Program-made: the position numbers and the translations under genes
DNA from: Bradyrhizobium genosp. SA-3
GTDB taxonomy: Bacteria; Pseudomonadota; Alphaproteobacteria; Rhizobiales; Xanthobacteraceae
DNA length: 64,000 bases
Direction: 5' to 3'
Assembly: GCF_004212635.1 (NCBI RefSeq)
Contig: NZ_PSRT01000035.1
Location: forward strand, 1 to 64,000
Part shown: positions 8,481 through 18,380 of the stretch, piece after piece
How the letters are laid out: each line of letters opens with the position of its first letter
Numbering within the stretch: position 1 is the first letter of the stretch
The notes under the pieces: generated by a model
What the model saw: only the letters and a program-made list of their open reading frames with translations
What the model was told of the DNA's origin: nothing
Databases searched by the model: none

Positions 8481-9269
8481 TTACTCCGCGGTCCAGCCGC
8501 CGTCGATCGAGAGATTGGTGCCGGTGATCTGGGCGGCATCGTCGCTGCACAGGAACAGGGCGAGCGCGGCGACCTGCTCGGAGGTGACGAACTCCTTGGT
8601 CGGCTGCGCATCGAGCAGCACGTCGTTGATGACCTGCTCGCGCGTCAGATTGCGTGCCTTCATCGTGTCGGGGATCTGCTTCTCGACCAGCGGCGTCCAG
8701 ACATAGCCGGGGCTGATGCAGTTGCAGGTGATCTTGTGGGTCGCAACTTCCAGCGCCACAGTCTTGGTGAGACCGGCGATGCCGTGCTTGGCCGAGACAT
8801 AGGCCGACTTGAAGGGCGAGGCGACGAGCGAGTGCGCCGACGCAGTATTGATGATGCGGCCCCAACCCTTCTTCTTCATGCCGGGAACGGCGGCACGGAT
8901 GGCATGGAAGGCCGAGGACAGGTTGATGGCGATGATCTGGTCCCACTTCTCGAGCGGAAACTCCTCGATCGGCGAGACGAACTGGATGCCGGCATTGTTG
9001 ACGAGGATGTCGACCGAACCGAACGTCTTCTCGCCGAGCGCGATCATCCCGGCGATCTCGGCGGGCTTGGTCATGTCGGCGGGCGAGTAGATCGCCTTGA
9101 CCTTGAAGTCGGACTCGATCTTGGCGCGTTCCTTCTCGATGTCCTCGGGCGAGCCGAAGCCGTTGATGACCACGTTGGCGCCGGCGGCGGCGAAGGCGCG
9201 TGCGTAAGCGAGCCCGATGCCGCTGGTCGATCCGGTCACGACGGCGTTCTTGCCTGACAGACTACCCAT
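8481..9269 (-). CDS. bdhA: 3-hydroxybutyrate dehydrogenase
   Basis: 262-residue SDR. TGSTSGIG (12-19), NNAG (91-94), S144, Y157 and K161 are present. The close family signature VNGFG-like INGFGSPEDIE, the QFVSPIEEFP stretch and the substrate-loop sequence CISPGYVWTPLVEKQIPD match D-beta-hydroxybutyrate dehydrogenases. It converts 3-hydroxybutyrate to acetoacetate with NAD and serves the breakdown of polyhydroxybutyrate. It starts one base after the stop of the upstream patatin-like gene, so the two are translationally linked. Confidence 0.92.
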   Translation of the reverse strand: MGSLSGKNAVVTGSTSGIGLAYARAFAAAGANVVINGFGSPEDIEKERAKIESDFKVKAIYSPADMTKPAEIAGMIALGEKTFGSVDILVNNAGIQFVSPIEEFPLEKWDQIIAINLSSAFHAIRAAVPGMKKKGWGRIINTASAHSLVASPFKSAYVSAKHGIAGLTKTVALEVATHKITCNCISPGYVWTPLVEKQIPDTMKARNLTREQVINDVLLDAQPTKEFVTSEQVAALALFLCSDDAAQITGTNLSIDGGWTAE

Positions 9270-9270
9270 T

Positions 9271-10446
9271 TCATTCGCTCCTTTTTGCCGAGGGTGCGGT
9301 GACGTCCCCCGTGAGATCGTAGGTCACCATGGTCTCGCCGGACTGCGGCTTCTCGAGCCAGTCCTTGTGGCGCATCGACAGATGCACGTCGCGCACGCCG
9401 GCTTCCCAATGCTCGACCATGGCGACATGCGAGAAGTCGTAGTCCTTGGACGAGGATTCGTAGTTCTTGCTGCGATAGATCAGGTGCACCACCGTGACGG
9501 TGCTTTCGCGCGACGCCTTGGCGAGGAATTCGACGGAAGGATCGTTCTTGAGGTAATCCGGCAACTTGCTGATGAGGTCGCGCACCGCCCGGCGGGCGTT
9601 GTGCAGCTGCTTGTTCTTGTCGGTGTTCATCCGCGTGCGGCTGGAATAGCGGATGTCCTTCTCGCGCTCGGCGGCCTCGAGCAGCGAGGTCGGCAAATCG
9701 CCGCGCGCGGAAAACAAATCGACCTGGAAGATCAGCATGTCGCGGGCGAGCTCGGCATCGAGCACGTAATCGAGCGGCGTGTTGGAGGCGATGCCGCCGT
9801 CCCAATAGTGCTCGCCATCGATGATCACGGACGGAAACCCCGGCGGCAGCGCGCCGGAGGCCATGATGTGCTCGGGCCCGATTCTCTTGCCGAGCTTCTT
9901 GAACTCGTAATTGTCGAAATATTTGAAGTTGCCGGAGGTGACGCCGACCGCACCGATCGACAGACGCGTCTTCACATCGTTGATGCGGTCGAAATCGACC
10001 AGACGCTCCAGCGTCTTCTTCAGCGGCGCGGTATCGTAATAGCTCTCCGCTTCGGGATGACCCGGCGGCCACAGCGGCGCCGGCGGAACGCGCGGGACGA
10101 AGAAGCCGGGCACGCCGAAGGTCGCGATCAGCGCCGCGCTCGTCGAGTTGAACAGCTCGCGGCTGTGATCGCTCTTGCCGATCGGCTTCCACGGCACCGG
10201 CGCCGACACCATCTCCCAGAATTCCTTCAGCCGCTCGACGCGGGTGCGGCCCTCGTTGCCGGCGATGATGGCGGCGTTGATCGCTCCGATGGAGATGCCG
10301 GCGACCCACTCCGGCTCGAAGCCGTGGCCGCACAGCGCCTGGAAGGCGCCGGCCTGGTACGAGCCGAGCGCGCCACCGCCCTGGAGGACCAGGACGCGTT
10401 GCGCATTTGCGGGGATGCTGGCGGAGTCCGGACTATGATCTGTCAT
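9271..10446 (-). CDS. patatin-like phospholipase family protein
   Basis: 391 residues. The oxyanion loop GGGALG (23-28), the nucleophile elbow GISIG (Ser 52) and the DGG motif (Asp 216) form the Ser-Asp dyad of patatin lipases. The C-terminal half (YRSKNYESSSKDYDFS) resembles the domain attached to patatin in many alphaproteobacteria. It lies immediately upstream of bdhA. A role in lipid or polyhydroxyalkanoate turnover is suggested by this neighbour but not shown. Confidence 0.87.
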   Translation of the reverse strand: MTDHSPDSASIPANAQRVLVLQGGGALGSYQAGAFQALCGHGFEPEWVAGISIGAINAAIIAGNEGRTRVERLKEFWEMVSAPVPWKPIGKSDHSRELFNSTSAALIATFGVPGFFVPRVPPAPLWPPGHPEAESYYDTAPLKKTLERLVDFDRINDVKTRLSIGAVGVTSGNFKYFDNYEFKKLGKRIGPEHIMASGALPPGFPSVIIDGEHYWDGGIASNTPLDYVLDAELARDMLIFQVDLFSARGDLPTSLLEAAEREKDIRYSSRTRMNTDKNKQLHNARRAVRDLISKLPDYLKNDPSVEFLAKASRESTVTVVHLIYRSKNYESSSKDYDFSHVAMVEHWEAGVRDVHLSMRHKDWLEKPQSGETMVTYDLTGDVTAPSAKRSE

Positions 10447-10524
10447 GAGGGAACAATAGCAAAAGGCGAGCCACCGTGGCGACAGTCCGCTGCGGCGTCA
10501 ATGCATCCCGGGATCAAGTCTGGC

Positions 10525-11028
10525 TTATCGCGGGTCCGTCGAAGCCAGGATCATGGTCCAGAACACCTTGTATTTGGTGCCGGGAGCATAGCCCGCCGCG
10601 ATGCCCAGTTTTGTGACACCGCCCTTGAGCATGTTGGCGCGGTGGGGCGGCGAGTCGCGCCAGCCGGAAAACGCTTCCGCCAGCGTATGATAGCCGGCCG
10701 AGACGTTCTCGACCGCGACGGTCGCGGGATAGCCGCCGCCGGCGAGCCGCTTGGCGAGCGGCGCGCGAACGTCATGGTCCATCTTGTTGGCGGCCGCCAT
10801 GGCCTGGGACTGGGATTCGGCGAGCAGCATCAAATTGGGATCGATCACGACGGTACCGAGCCCGTTGTTCTGGCGGTATTGCGAGATCATCACGGCGGCC
10901 GCCTGCGCATCGAGCTTGGCGCCCGGGACCGCCATGTCGATATACATGGACGGCTGCTGGACCGGCGCTTCGTTGCCGGCGCAGCCGGCCAAAAGCAAAG
11001 TGATTGATATTGCGGCCGCAGCGCGCAT
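10525..11028 (-). CDS. CAP-domain lipoprotein
   Basis: 167 residues. A lipoprotein signal peptide ends in LLLAGC with Cys16 as the lipidation site. The body is a short CAP/SCP-like domain (ISQYRQNNGLGTVVIDPNL, MDHDVRAP, FSGWRDSPPHRANMLKGG). CAP proteins are exported. Bacterial forms have few known activities; some bind lipids or cell-wall parts. It appears to be a single-gene unit. Confidence 0.85.
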   Translation of the reverse strand: MRAAAAISITLLLAGCAGNEAPVQQPSMYIDMAVPGAKLDAQAAAVMISQYRQNNGLGTVVIDPNLMLLAESQSQAMAAANKMDHDVRAPLAKRLAGGGYPATVAVENVSAGYHTLAEAFSGWRDSPPHRANMLKGGVTKLGIAAGYAPGTKYKVFWTMILASTDPR

Positions 11029-11108
11029 GAATCAGGCCCCCAAATGAGGGGCCGTTGTTGCATACCAACCGTGGCTGAAAGGTGAATTTTGAGGAAAATC
11101 TGCTCGGT

Positions 11109-11231
11109 GTCATTCCGGGGCAGCGCGCTGCGCTGAACTCTGGTGCGCAGTTGCGCACCCGAGGTGCGCAGTTGTGCACCTGAGAATCTCGAGATTCCGG
11201 GTCTGGTCCTTCGGACCATTCCGGAATGACG
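11109..11231. repeat. interspersed palindromic repeat, TCATTCCGGGG type
   Basis: Begins TCATTCCGGGGCAGCGCGC and ends GGACCATTCCGGAATGACGG, so the outer parts are complementary. The middle has TGGTGCGCAGTTGCGCACC and a second TGCGCAGTTGTGCACC, two local palindromes. It fills the gap between cysA and the CAP-domain gene. Confidence 0.65.
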
Positions 11232-11236
11232 GGGAT

Positions 11237-12271
11237 CTAGCCCGCAAATATCCGGTAGCGGCGCGGTTCGAGCCCAATTGTGTCGCCGGCGCGCAGTTCC
11301 CTATCGCGGGGCGCGTCGATCTCGATGGTCTCGCCACCTGACAGCGCGACCTCGGCGCGCTGCACGGGGCCGAAATTGCGGACATGCTGAACCGCGCCCT
11401 CGAAGGCGCCGGAGCCGGGCGGGCCGACCAGCATGTCATGTCGCCGCACGAACAGTTTTGACGCGCCAGGCGTAAGCCCGTCGGCAGTAAGTCGCAGTGG
11501 CCGGTCGCCGAGCCGGATCACGCCGCCGTCCACTTCAACCGGGAGCTCGATGCATTCGCCGATGAAGCCGTGGACGAAGGCGGTGGCCGGGCTTTCATAG
11601 ACGTCGTCGGGCGAGCCGATCTGCTCGATCCGGCCCTTGTCCATCACCACGACGCGGTTGGCGACTTCCAGCGCCTCCTCCTGGTCGTGGGTGACGAAGA
11701 TCGAGGTGACGTTGATCTCGTGATGCAGCGAGCGCAGCCATCGGCGCAGCTCTTTGCGCACCTTGGCATCGAGCGCACCGAAGGGCTCATCGAGCAGCAG
11801 GATGCGCGGCTCGATCGCGAGGGCGCGGGCGAGCGCGATGCGCTGGCGCTGACCGCCGGAAAGCTGGCTCGGATAGCGGTCGGCGAGCCAGTCGAGCTGC
11901 ACGAGATCGAGCAGCTCCTTCACCCGCGCACGGATCGTGGCTTCGTCTTTCCGGACCGCGCGTGGCTGCACGCGCAGGCCGAAGGCGACGTTCTCGAACA
12001 CGGTCATGTGGCGAAACAGGGCGTAGTGCTGGAACACGAAGCCGACATGCCGTTCGCGCGCGCCCTGCGCCAGCGCGTCCTCGCCGTTGAAGGAGACGTC
12101 GCCGGCGTCTGGCCAATCGAGGCCGGCGATGATCCGCAGCAGCGTGGTCTTGCCGGAGCCTGATGGCCCGAGCAGCGCGACCAGCTCGCCATTGTCGACC
12201 TTGAGATCGACACCGTCGAGCGCTTTGAAGCTGCCGAACTTCTTGACGAGATTCCTGACTTCAATGGTCAC
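11237..12271 (-). CDS. cysA: sulfate/thiosulfate import ATP-binding protein CysA
   Basis: 344 residues. Walker [10 protein letters not shown] (35-43), signature [15 protein letters not shown] (about 136-150) and Walker [12 protein letters not shown] are intact, and a TOBE-like C-terminal domain follows from about residue 240. It powers the CysTW permease in sulfate uptake. The start overlaps the end of cysW by 11 bases. It is the last gene of the cysPTWA operon. Confidence 0.95.
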   Translation of the reverse strand: MTIEVRNLVKKFGSFKALDGVDLKVDNGELVALLGPSGSGKTTLLRIIAGLDWPDAGDVSFNGEDALAQGARERHVGFVFQHYALFRHMTVFENVAFGLRVQPRAVRKDEATIRARVKELLDLVQLDWLADRYPSQLSGGQRQRIALARALAIEPRILLLDEPFGALDAKVRKELRRWLRSLHHEINVTSIFVTHDQEEALEVANRVVVMDKGRIEQIGSPDDVYESPATAFVHGFIGECIELPVEVDGGVIRLGDRPLRLTADGLTPGASKLFVRRHDMLVGPPGSGAFEGAVQHVRNFGPVQRAEVALSGGETIEIDAPRDRELRAGDTIGLEPRRYRIFAG

Positions 12272-13172
12272 GGGCGTCTTGTCCTTCGTCCAGATGACGT
12301 TCGAGAACGGTTTTTGCGATCAGCGTGATCAGCGCCAGCATCGCCAGCAGCGAGGCGATCGCGAAGGCGGCGACGAACTGGTACTCGTTGTAGAGAATCT
12401 CGACCAGGAGCGGCATGGTGTTGGTCTCGCCGCGGATGTGGCCGGAGACGACCGAGACCGCGCCGAACTCACCCATCGCGCGGGCGTTACAGAGCAGCAC
12501 GCCGTAGAGCACGCCCCATTTGATGTTCGGCAGCGTGACGCGGAAGAAGGTTTGCAGGCCCGAGGCGCCGAGCGAGATCGCAGCTTCCTCCTCCTGCGTG
12601 CCCTGCTCCTGCATCAGCGGGATCAGCGCGCGCGCCACGAAGGGGAAGGTCACGAAGGTGGTGGCGAGCGCAATGCCGGGCACCGCGAACAGGATCTGGA
12701 TGTCGTGCTCGCGCAGCCAGCTGCCGAAATAGCCCTGCGCGCCGAACAGCAGCACGAAGACGAGGCCCGAGATCACCGGGCTCACCGAGAACGGCAGGTC
12801 GATCAGCGTGATCAGGAAGGTCTTGCCCCTGAAGTCGAACTTGGCGATGGCCCAGGCCGCGATGAGACCAAAAACAAGATTGAGACCGACCGAGATCGCG
12901 GCGACCAGCAGCGTCAGTCTGATCGCGGCCAGCGCCTCCGGCTCGGCCAGCGCGGCGAGATAGGCCAGGATTCCTTTCGAGAACGCCTGGGCGAACACCA
13001 CGACGAGCGGCAGCACGACGAAGACGGTGAGGAAGATCATCGCCAGCGCGATGATGGTGATGCGCACCGCCCTTGGCTCGGTACGCAGGCTGTCGCGCGC
13101 CGCGGCCGCATGCGCACGTGCGCGCGCATCGGGCGAGACCAGCGAAGCGGATTCTGCGATCTGCATCGTCAT
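12261..13172 (-). CDS. cysW: sulfate ABC transporter permease CysW
   Basis: 303 residues from the ATG at 13172, chosen because GAGGGGG lies five bases before it and because an upstream start would run into cysT. Six membrane segments. The permease loop [20 protein letters not shown] (EAA motif) contacts the ATPase. It pairs with CysT in the inner membrane. It starts 10 bases after the cysT stop. Confidence 0.95.
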   Translation of the reverse strand: MTMQIAESASLVSPDARARAHAAAARDSLRTEPRAVRITIIALAMIFLTVFVVLPLVVVFAQAFSKGILAYLAALAEPEALAAIRLTLLVAAISVGLNLVFGLIAAWAIAKFDFRGKTFLITLIDLPFSVSPVISGLVFVLLFGAQGYFGSWLREHDIQILFAVPGIALATTFVTFPFVARALIPLMQEQGTQEEEAAISLGASGLQTFFRVTLPNIKWGVLYGVLLCNARAMGEFGAVSVVSGHIRGETNTMPLLVEILYNEYQFVAAFAIASLLAMLALITLIAKTVLERHLDEGQDARDH

Positions 13173-13182
13173 CGCATCCCCC

Positions 13183-14019
13183 TCAACGCTCCGGGATCCG
13201 GCTCTGCGCCCAGCGCTGGAGCCGGTTGACGGCGAAGATGATGACGAAGGAGACGACGAGCATGACCACCGCGATCGCGGTCGCATCGGCGTAGCGGAAT
13301 TCGGACAGCCGGATCACGATCAGCAGCGGCGCGATCTCGGAGACATTGGGCAAATTGCCGGCGATGAAGATCACCGAGCCGTATTCGCCGACCGCACGGG
13401 CGAAGGCGAGCGCAAGGCCGGTGAGCAGCGCCGGTGCGAGCGACGGCAGGATCACGCGGATGATGGTCTGGCAGCGGCTGGCGCCCAGGCTGCCCGCGGC
13501 CTCCTCGATCTCGGGATCGAGATCCTGGAGCACCGGCTGCACCGTGCGCACCACGAAGGGAATGCCGATGAAGATCATGGCAACGAAGATGCCGACCGGC
13601 GTGAACGCCACCTTGATGCCGAGCGCCGCGAGTGGCGCTCCTAACCAGCCCTTCTCGGCGAACAGCGCAGTCAACGCCACGCCGGCAACCGCGGTCGGCA
13701 GCGCGAATGGCACGTCGACGATGGCATCGAACAGCCGCCGGCCGGGAAAGCGATAGCGCACCAGCGCCCAGACGATGATGCTGCCCATCACCAGATTGAC
13801 GCAGGCCGCCGCGAAGGCGAGGCCGAAGGAGACGCGGAGCGCGTTCAGCGTGCGGCGGCTGGAAAGGATGTTCCAGAACTGTTCCGGGCTCAGCTCGAGC
13901 GACCTCAGGAACAGGCCGGCGAGCGGAATCAGGATGATCACGGACAGCCAGGAAAGCGTCAGTCCCATGGTGAGACCGAAGCCCGGCAATGTCCGGCGTC
14001 GTGCTGCGAGTGCGCTCAC
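13183..14019 (-). CDS. cysT: sulfate ABC transporter permease CysT (CysU)
   Basis: 278 residues, six membrane segments, with the EAA loop EEAAGSLGASRCQTIIRVIL. The N-terminus (LPGFGLTMGLTLSWLSVIIL) is the typical first segment of CysT. It forms the sulfate channel together with CysW. It follows the binding-protein gene after 38 bases. Confidence 0.95.
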   Translation of the reverse strand: MSALAARRRTLPGFGLTMGLTLSWLSVIILIPLAGLFLRSLELSPEQFWNILSSRRTLNALRVSFGLAFAAACVNLVMGSIIVWALVRYRFPGRRLFDAIVDVPFALPTAVAGVALTALFAEKGWLGAPLAALGIKVAFTPVGIFVAMIFIGIPFVVRTVQPVLQDLDPEIEEAAGSLGASRCQTIIRVILPSLAPALLTGLALAFARAVGEYGSVIFIAGNLPNVSEIAPLLIVIRLSEFRYADATAIAVVMLVVSFVIIFAVNRLQRWAQSRIPER

Positions 14020-14057
14020 CAGGCCCCCTGCTAAAAGCCTCCTAAGACGGCGCTCGA

Positions 14058-15047
14058 TCAGTTCTTGTAGATCTGATCAAAGACGCCGCCGTCGGCAAAA
14101 TGTTCCCGCTGCGCCTTGGTCCAGCCGCCAAAGACGTCGTCGATCGTGAACAGCTCGACCTTGGCGAACGCGCTTTCGTACTTCTTGGCGATTTCGGCAT
14201 CGCGCGGACGGTAGAAATTGCGCGCGGCGATCTCCTGCCCCTCTTTGGTATACCAATACTGGAGATAGGCATCGGCGGCGTTGCGGGTGCCTTTTTTATC
14301 GGCAACCTTGTCGACGATGGCGACCGGCGGTTCGGCGAGGATCGATTGCGGCGGCGCCACGATCTCGAACTTGTTCGCGCCGAACTCCTTCAGCGCGAGG
14401 AACGCCTCGTTCTCCCAGGCGAGCAGCACGTCGCCGACGCCGCGCTCGACGAAGGTCACGGTGGCGCCGCGCGCACCGGTATCGAGCACCGGCACCTGCT
14501 GATAGAGCTTTCCGATGAAGTCCTTGGCCTTGTCGGCCGAGCCGAACTTCTTTTGCGCAAAGCCCCACGCTGCGAGGTAATTCCAGCGCGCGCCGCCTGA
14601 TGTCTTCGGGTTCGGCGTGATCACGGCGACGCCCGGCTTGATCAAATCGTCCCAGTCCTTGATGCCCTTGGGATTGCCCTTGCGCACCAGGAAGACGATG
14701 GTCGAGGTGTAGGGTGATGAATTCTGCGGCAGCCGCTTCTGCCAATCGGCTGTGGTGAGGCCCTTGGCGGCGATGGCGTCGATGTCATAGGCGAGCGCGA
14801 GCGTCACCACATCGGCCTGCAGCCCGTCGATCACCGCGCGCGCCTGCGAACCGCTGCCGCCATGCGACTGCTTGATCTCGACGCTCTTGCCGGTTTCCTT
14901 CTGATAGGCGTTCGCGAACGCCTTGTTGAACTCGGCATAGAGCTCGCGCGTCGGATCGTACGACACGTTCAGCAGATTGATGTCAGCGGCGAGAGCCGAG
15001 CTTGCCCAGAGGAGTCCTGCAGCGAGCGGAACGATACGGCGCATCAT
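14058..15047 (-). CDS. sulfate-binding periplasmic protein
   Basis: 329 residues from the ATG at 15047; GGAG sits just upstream, and a second in-frame ATG at 15059 would only add four residues. Signal peptide ends ASSALA before [17 protein letters not shown]. The ligand-site stretch [20 protein letters not shown] is typical of sulfate-binding proteins (Sbp/CysP). It delivers sulfate to CysTWA. The 124 bases upstream, toward cysH, should hold its promoter; I saw no clear operator there. Confidence 0.93.
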   Translation of the reverse strand: MMRRIVPLAAGLLWASSALAADINLLNVSYDPTRELYAEFNKAFANAYQKETGKSVEIKQSHGGSGSQARAVIDGLQADVVTLALAYDIDAIAAKGLTTADWQKRLPQNSSPYTSTIVFLVRKGNPKGIKDWDDLIKPGVAVITPNPKTSGGARWNYLAAWGFAQKKFGSADKAKDFIGKLYQQVPVLDTGARGATVTFVERGVGDVLLAWENEAFLALKEFGANKFEIVAPPQSILAEPPVAIVDKVADKKGTRNAADAYLQYWYTKEGQEIAARNFYRPRDAEIAKKYESAFAKVELFTIDDVFGGWTKAQREHFADGGVFDQIYKN

Positions 15048-15171
15048 GTCCATCTCCATTCACTTCGTTGACGTCGGTGTCAGCGAAGGCGTGCAGGCAT
15101 AACTCGGGTCGAAACGCTCTTAAGTCAACGGAACCGGATTTTCTTGTTCGCGATGTCGCAGCCTGACTGTG

Positions 15172-15897
15172 CTACGAAGTCTTCATCGTGTGAATGCCGC
15201 ATTCTGTCTTGGTCCGGCCGCGCCAGCGACCGGCGCGAGAATCCTCGCCTTCGGCGGTTCTGCTCGTGCAAGGCATACACCCAACCGACAGGAAGCCGGA
15301 GGCGACGAGAGGGTGACGCGGCAATTTGGCGCGGACGAAGATTGCCTCGAGTTCCTCGCGCGAGACATTGGCGAAGGGGTTGAACTTCAACCTTGCGCCG
15401 TCGTCCTCGACGACCGGAATGTCGGCGCGTGCGTTGCCCTGGAAACGCTTGCGGCCGTTGAGCCAGGCCGAGAACGGCTTGAGCGCACGCGCCAGCGGCT
15501 CCACCTTGCGGATGCGGCAGCAGGCGTCGGGATCGGAGAACCAGAGGTCGCGGTCGGGATCGTCACGCGATAGCGTTTCCTCGGCGGGCTTGATCGAACG
15601 GACGTCCTTCAGGCCCAGCGTCGCGATCAAAGTGTCGCGATAGGCGAGCGTCTCCTCGAACAACCAGCCGGTGTCGAGAAAGATCACCGGGATCGCCGGG
15701 TCGACGTCCGCCATCACCTTGAGCAGCGTCGCCGACTCCGTCCCGAAGGACGACACCAGCGCGAGCTTGTCGCGCCCGACCGTCTTCAGCGCTGCGGCGA
15801 TGACCTCCGCGGGCGAGGCATCGCGTAAGCTCCGATCGAGCTCGTCCGCCGAGGGCAGCGCAGAAATGGACGAAACCTGGGGCGCGATCGCGTTCAC
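15172..15897 (-). CDS. cysH: adenylyl-sulfate (APS) reductase
   Basis: 241 residues. The APS-reductase type is shown by two cysteine pairs for a 4Fe-4S cluster, DACCRIRK and VGCMPCTSR, and by the C-terminal catalytic ECGIH. Enterobacterial PAPS reductases lack the cluster cysteines. The enzyme reduces APS to sulfite with thioredoxin. Its start overlaps the DUF934 gene end by four bases. Confidence 0.93.
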   Translation of the reverse strand: MNAIAPQVSSISALPSADELDRSLRDASPAEVIAAALKTVGRDKLALVSSFGTESATLLKVMADVDPAIPVIFLDTGWLFEETLAYRDTLIATLGLKDVRSIKPAEETLSRDDPDRDLWFSDPDACCRIRKVEPLARALKPFSAWLNGRKRFQGNARADIPVVEDDGARLKFNPFANVSREELEAIFVRAKLPRHPLVASGFLSVGCMPCTSRTAEGEDSRAGRWRGRTKTECGIHTMKTS

Positions 15898-16409
15898 GTG
15901 CCGACACCTTCGGAATGGCGCAACTGCATGCGCCGGTGCAGCGCCGTGATGCGGCCGTCGCCGGTCGGCTGGTAGAACACCGAATAGCGCTTGGCGGTCT
16001 GCATGAAGGCTTCCGCGTCGGCCTGCTTCTTGACCTCGAAGGCATCGAAGCCGGCACGCAGCATGAACACGAACTGGTCGCGCAGCACCTGGCCGGTGGC
16101 ACGCAATTCACCGCGGTAATTGTAGCGCTCCCGCAGCAGGCGCGCCTGGCTGTAGGCTCGTCCGTCGCGGAAAGTCGGGAACACCAGCGCGACCGTGGCG
16201 ACCTTGCCGAGATAGGGCACGAGCTCGGCGATGTCGCGATTGTTCGGCCAGATCACGCCGACCTTGCCGGCGCGCTTGAGCAGGCCTTCCGCCTCACCGA
16301 GGAAACGTTCGGCCGGCACCAGGATGTCGCCGCCCTCGGGCAGCGGCGTATCGACGGCGAGCTTGGCGAAGCTGTCGTCGACGATCTTTCCACCGTTAAC
16401 GAGTGGCAT
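15894..16409 (-). CDS. DUF934 domain protein of the sulfite-reductase operon
   Basis: 171 residues. It matches the DUF934 family that sits between cysI and cysH in many proteobacteria (GVIWPNNRDIAELVPYLGKV, FPTFRDGRAYSQARLLRER, DQFVFMLRAGFDAFEV). No enzyme motif is known. The position suggests an accessory part of assimilatory sulfate reduction, perhaps linked to electron supply. It overlaps cysI by 14 bases and cysH by four. Confidence 0.9.
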   Translation of the reverse strand: MPLVNGGKIVDDSFAKLAVDTPLPEGGDILVPAERFLGEAEGLLKRAGKVGVIWPNNRDIAELVPYLGKVATVALVFPTFRDGRAYSQARLLRERYNYRGELRATGQVLRDQFVFMLRAGFDAFEVKKQADAEAFMQTAKRYSVFYQPTGDGRITALHRRMQLRHSEGVGT

Positions 16410-18051
16410 AAACGCGCTCCTTGAAGGGTTCGACGCCGAGGCGTTTGACCGTGTCCATGAACAGCTCGTCGGGCCGCTCGCGCAGCGCCAGATAAGCCTC
16501 CACGATATCCTCGACGACGTCGGCGACCTCGTCGAACTTCACGCCCGGGCCGATCAGGGTGCCGAGCGCGGCGTTCTCGTCGGCGCGGCCGCCGATGGTG
16601 ATCTGGTAGACCTCCTCGCCATTCTTCTCGACGCCGAGAATGCCGATGTGGCCGACATGGTGATGGCCGCAGGCATTGATGCAGCCGGAGATGTTGATGT
16701 GGAGACGGCCGATCAGGTTGGCGAGCTCGTGATTGGCGAACCGCCGCGTCAGCTCCTGCGCGATCGGGATCGAGCGCGCATTCGCCAGCGAGCAATAGTC
16801 GAGACCCGGGCAGGCGATGATGTCGGTGATCAGATTGACATTGGGCGTCGCAAGCCCGAGCTTGTCGAGCGCCTTCCAGAGCGCCGGCAGGTCGCGCTTG
16901 GCAACGTGCGGCAGCGCCAGGTTCTGCTCGTGGCCGACGCGAATCTCGCCGAAGGAATATTTGTCGGCAAGGTCGGCCAGCGCGTCCATCTGCTCGGCGG
17001 TGGCATCACCCGGAGGCCCACCGGTCGGCTTCAGCGAGATCGTGACGATCGAGTAACCCTGCACCTTGTGCGGGGCCACCGAGTTCTTGCGCCACGCCTC
17101 GAAATCCGGATCGGCCGCGGCCTGCCGCAGTTCGTCCGGCATGTGCGGCAGCTTCTCGTAGGCCGGATAGGTGAAGCGCGAACGGATGTCCTCGATCACC
17201 TCGTCGTCGATCTGGAGCGACGAGTTGCGGATGTGCTGCCACTCGTCCTCGACCTCGCGGGAGAATTTTTCGATGCCGAGCTCGTGCACCAGGATCTTGA
17301 TGCGCGCCTTGTAGATATTGTCGCGGCGGCCATACTGGTTGTAGACGCGTAAGATCGCCTCGATGTAGCTGAGGATGTCGCGGCCGTGCACGAAGTGCTT
17401 GATGGTCTTGGCGATGAACGGCGTGCGGCCGAGGCCACCGCCGACCAGCACTTCGAAGCCGGTCTCGCCCTTCTCGTTCTTGATCAGCCGGAGGCCGATG
17501 TCGTGGATCTTGATCGCGGCGCGGTCATGATCGGACGCGGTGATCGCGATCTTGAACTTGCGCGGCAGGAACGAGAATTCCGGATGCAGCGTGGTGTGCT
17601 GGCGGATCAGCTCCGACCAGATGCGGGGATCCTCGATCTCACCGGGCGCGACGCCGGCCCACTGGTCCGAGGTGACGTTGCGCATGTTGTTGCCGGAGGT
17701 CTGCATCGCATGGATGCCGACCTTGGCGAGATCGGCCAGCGCATCCGGCAGCTCGGCGAGCTTGATCCAGTTGAACTGGATGTTCTGCCGCGTGGTGAAA
17801 TGGCCGTAGCCGCGGTCGTATTTGCGCGCGACATGGGCGAGCGCCCGCAGCTGGTTGGTCGCCAACGTGCCATAGGGAATCGCAACGCGGAACATGTAGG
17901 CGTGCAGTTGCAGATAGACGCCGTTCTGGAGCCGCAGGATCTTGAACTCGTCCTCGGTGAGCTCGCCGGAGAGGCGCCGCTTCACCTGGTCGCGGAACTC
18001 CGAGACGCGCTCGTTGACGAGCGTGCGGTCGATTTCGTCGTAAGCATACAT
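16396..18051 (-). CDS. cysI: assimilatory sulfite reductase, hemoprotein (siroheme/4Fe-4S)
   Basis: 551 residues of the nitrite/sulfite reductase family. The siroheme-4Fe-4S cysteines are in CPGLDYC and SGCINACGHH, near residues 410-455. The HTTLHPEFSFLPRKFKIA segment is typical. Placed with cysG, DUF2849, DUF934 and cysH, it is far more likely a sulfite than a nitrite reductase: six-electron reduction of sulfite to sulfide. No CysJ-like flavoprotein gene is seen nearby, so the electron donor is probably ferredoxin or another source. Confidence 0.9.
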   Translation of the reverse strand: MYAYDEIDRTLVNERVSEFRDQVKRRLSGELTEDEFKILRLQNGVYLQLHAYMFRVAIPYGTLATNQLRALAHVARKYDRGYGHFTTRQNIQFNWIKLAELPDALADLAKVGIHAMQTSGNNMRNVTSDQWAGVAPGEIEDPRIWSELIRQHTTLHPEFSFLPRKFKIAITASDHDRAAIKIHDIGLRLIKNEKGETGFEVLVGGGLGRTPFIAKTIKHFVHGRDILSYIEAILRVYNQYGRRDNIYKARIKILVHELGIEKFSREVEDEWQHIRNSSLQIDDEVIEDIRSRFTYPAYEKLPHMPDELRQAAADPDFEAWRKNSVAPHKVQGYSIVTISLKPTGGPPGDATAEQMDALADLADKYSFGEIRVGHEQNLALPHVAKRDLPALWKALDKLGLATPNVNLITDIIACPGLDYCSLANARSIPIAQELTRRFANHELANLIGRLHINISGCINACGHHHVGHIGILGVEKNGEEVYQITIGGRADENAALGTLIGPGVKFDEVADVVEDIVEAYLALRERPDELFMDTVKRLGVEPFKERVYATR

Positions 18052-18062
18052 AAGAAAGCGCC

Positions 18063-18380
18063 TTAAACCTGGGCCGGCTGTCCGATGGTGACGCCGGTGC
18101 GGCGGATCTGTTCGCGCAGATTGCCGGGCTGGACCTTGCCGTCCGCACCGATCTGCACCGGCGCGATATAGGGACCGATCGCGCCGATGTCATCGGCGAC
18201 GGACTCAGCAAGCAACGCCTTCGCCTCGTCGGAGTTGCGCACGATCGCGGCTTCCGACAGGTCCGCGGACCAGCCTTTGGCGGCGGTGCGATAGACCACA
18301 ATGCCGTCCCAGGTGCGGTTGGCGGTCACGACCGAGGGGCCGGCGATTTTGATCTTCTTCTGTTCAAGCGGGGAGGTCAT
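18063..18380 (-). CDS. DUF2849 domain protein
   Basis: 105 residues. It matches the DUF2849 family of small soluble proteins found between cysG and cysI in alphaproteobacteria (ANRTWDGIVVYRTAAKGWSA, LLAESVADDIGAIGPYIAPV). It has no known activity. It overlaps the cysG stop by four bases and ends 11 bases before cysI, so the three are surely co-translated. A role in sulfite reductase assembly or electron supply is only inference. Confidence 0.88.
   Translation of the reverse strand: MTSPLEQKKIKIAGPSVVTANRTWDGIVVYRTAAKGWSADLSEAAIVRNSDEAKALLAESVADDIGAIGPYIAPVQIGADGKVQPGNLREQIRRTGVTIGQPAQV

Noticed and set aside
9217..11007. Very long plus-strand open frame over bdhA and the patatin gene
   Set aside because: It is antisense to two clear genes, has no family pattern and is full of short charged repeats typical of shadow frames in GC-rich DNA.
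16396..18051. Nitrite reductase instead of sulfite reductase
   Set aside because: The family is shared, but the operon with cysG, DUF934 and cysH and the lack of nitrate genes favour sulfite.
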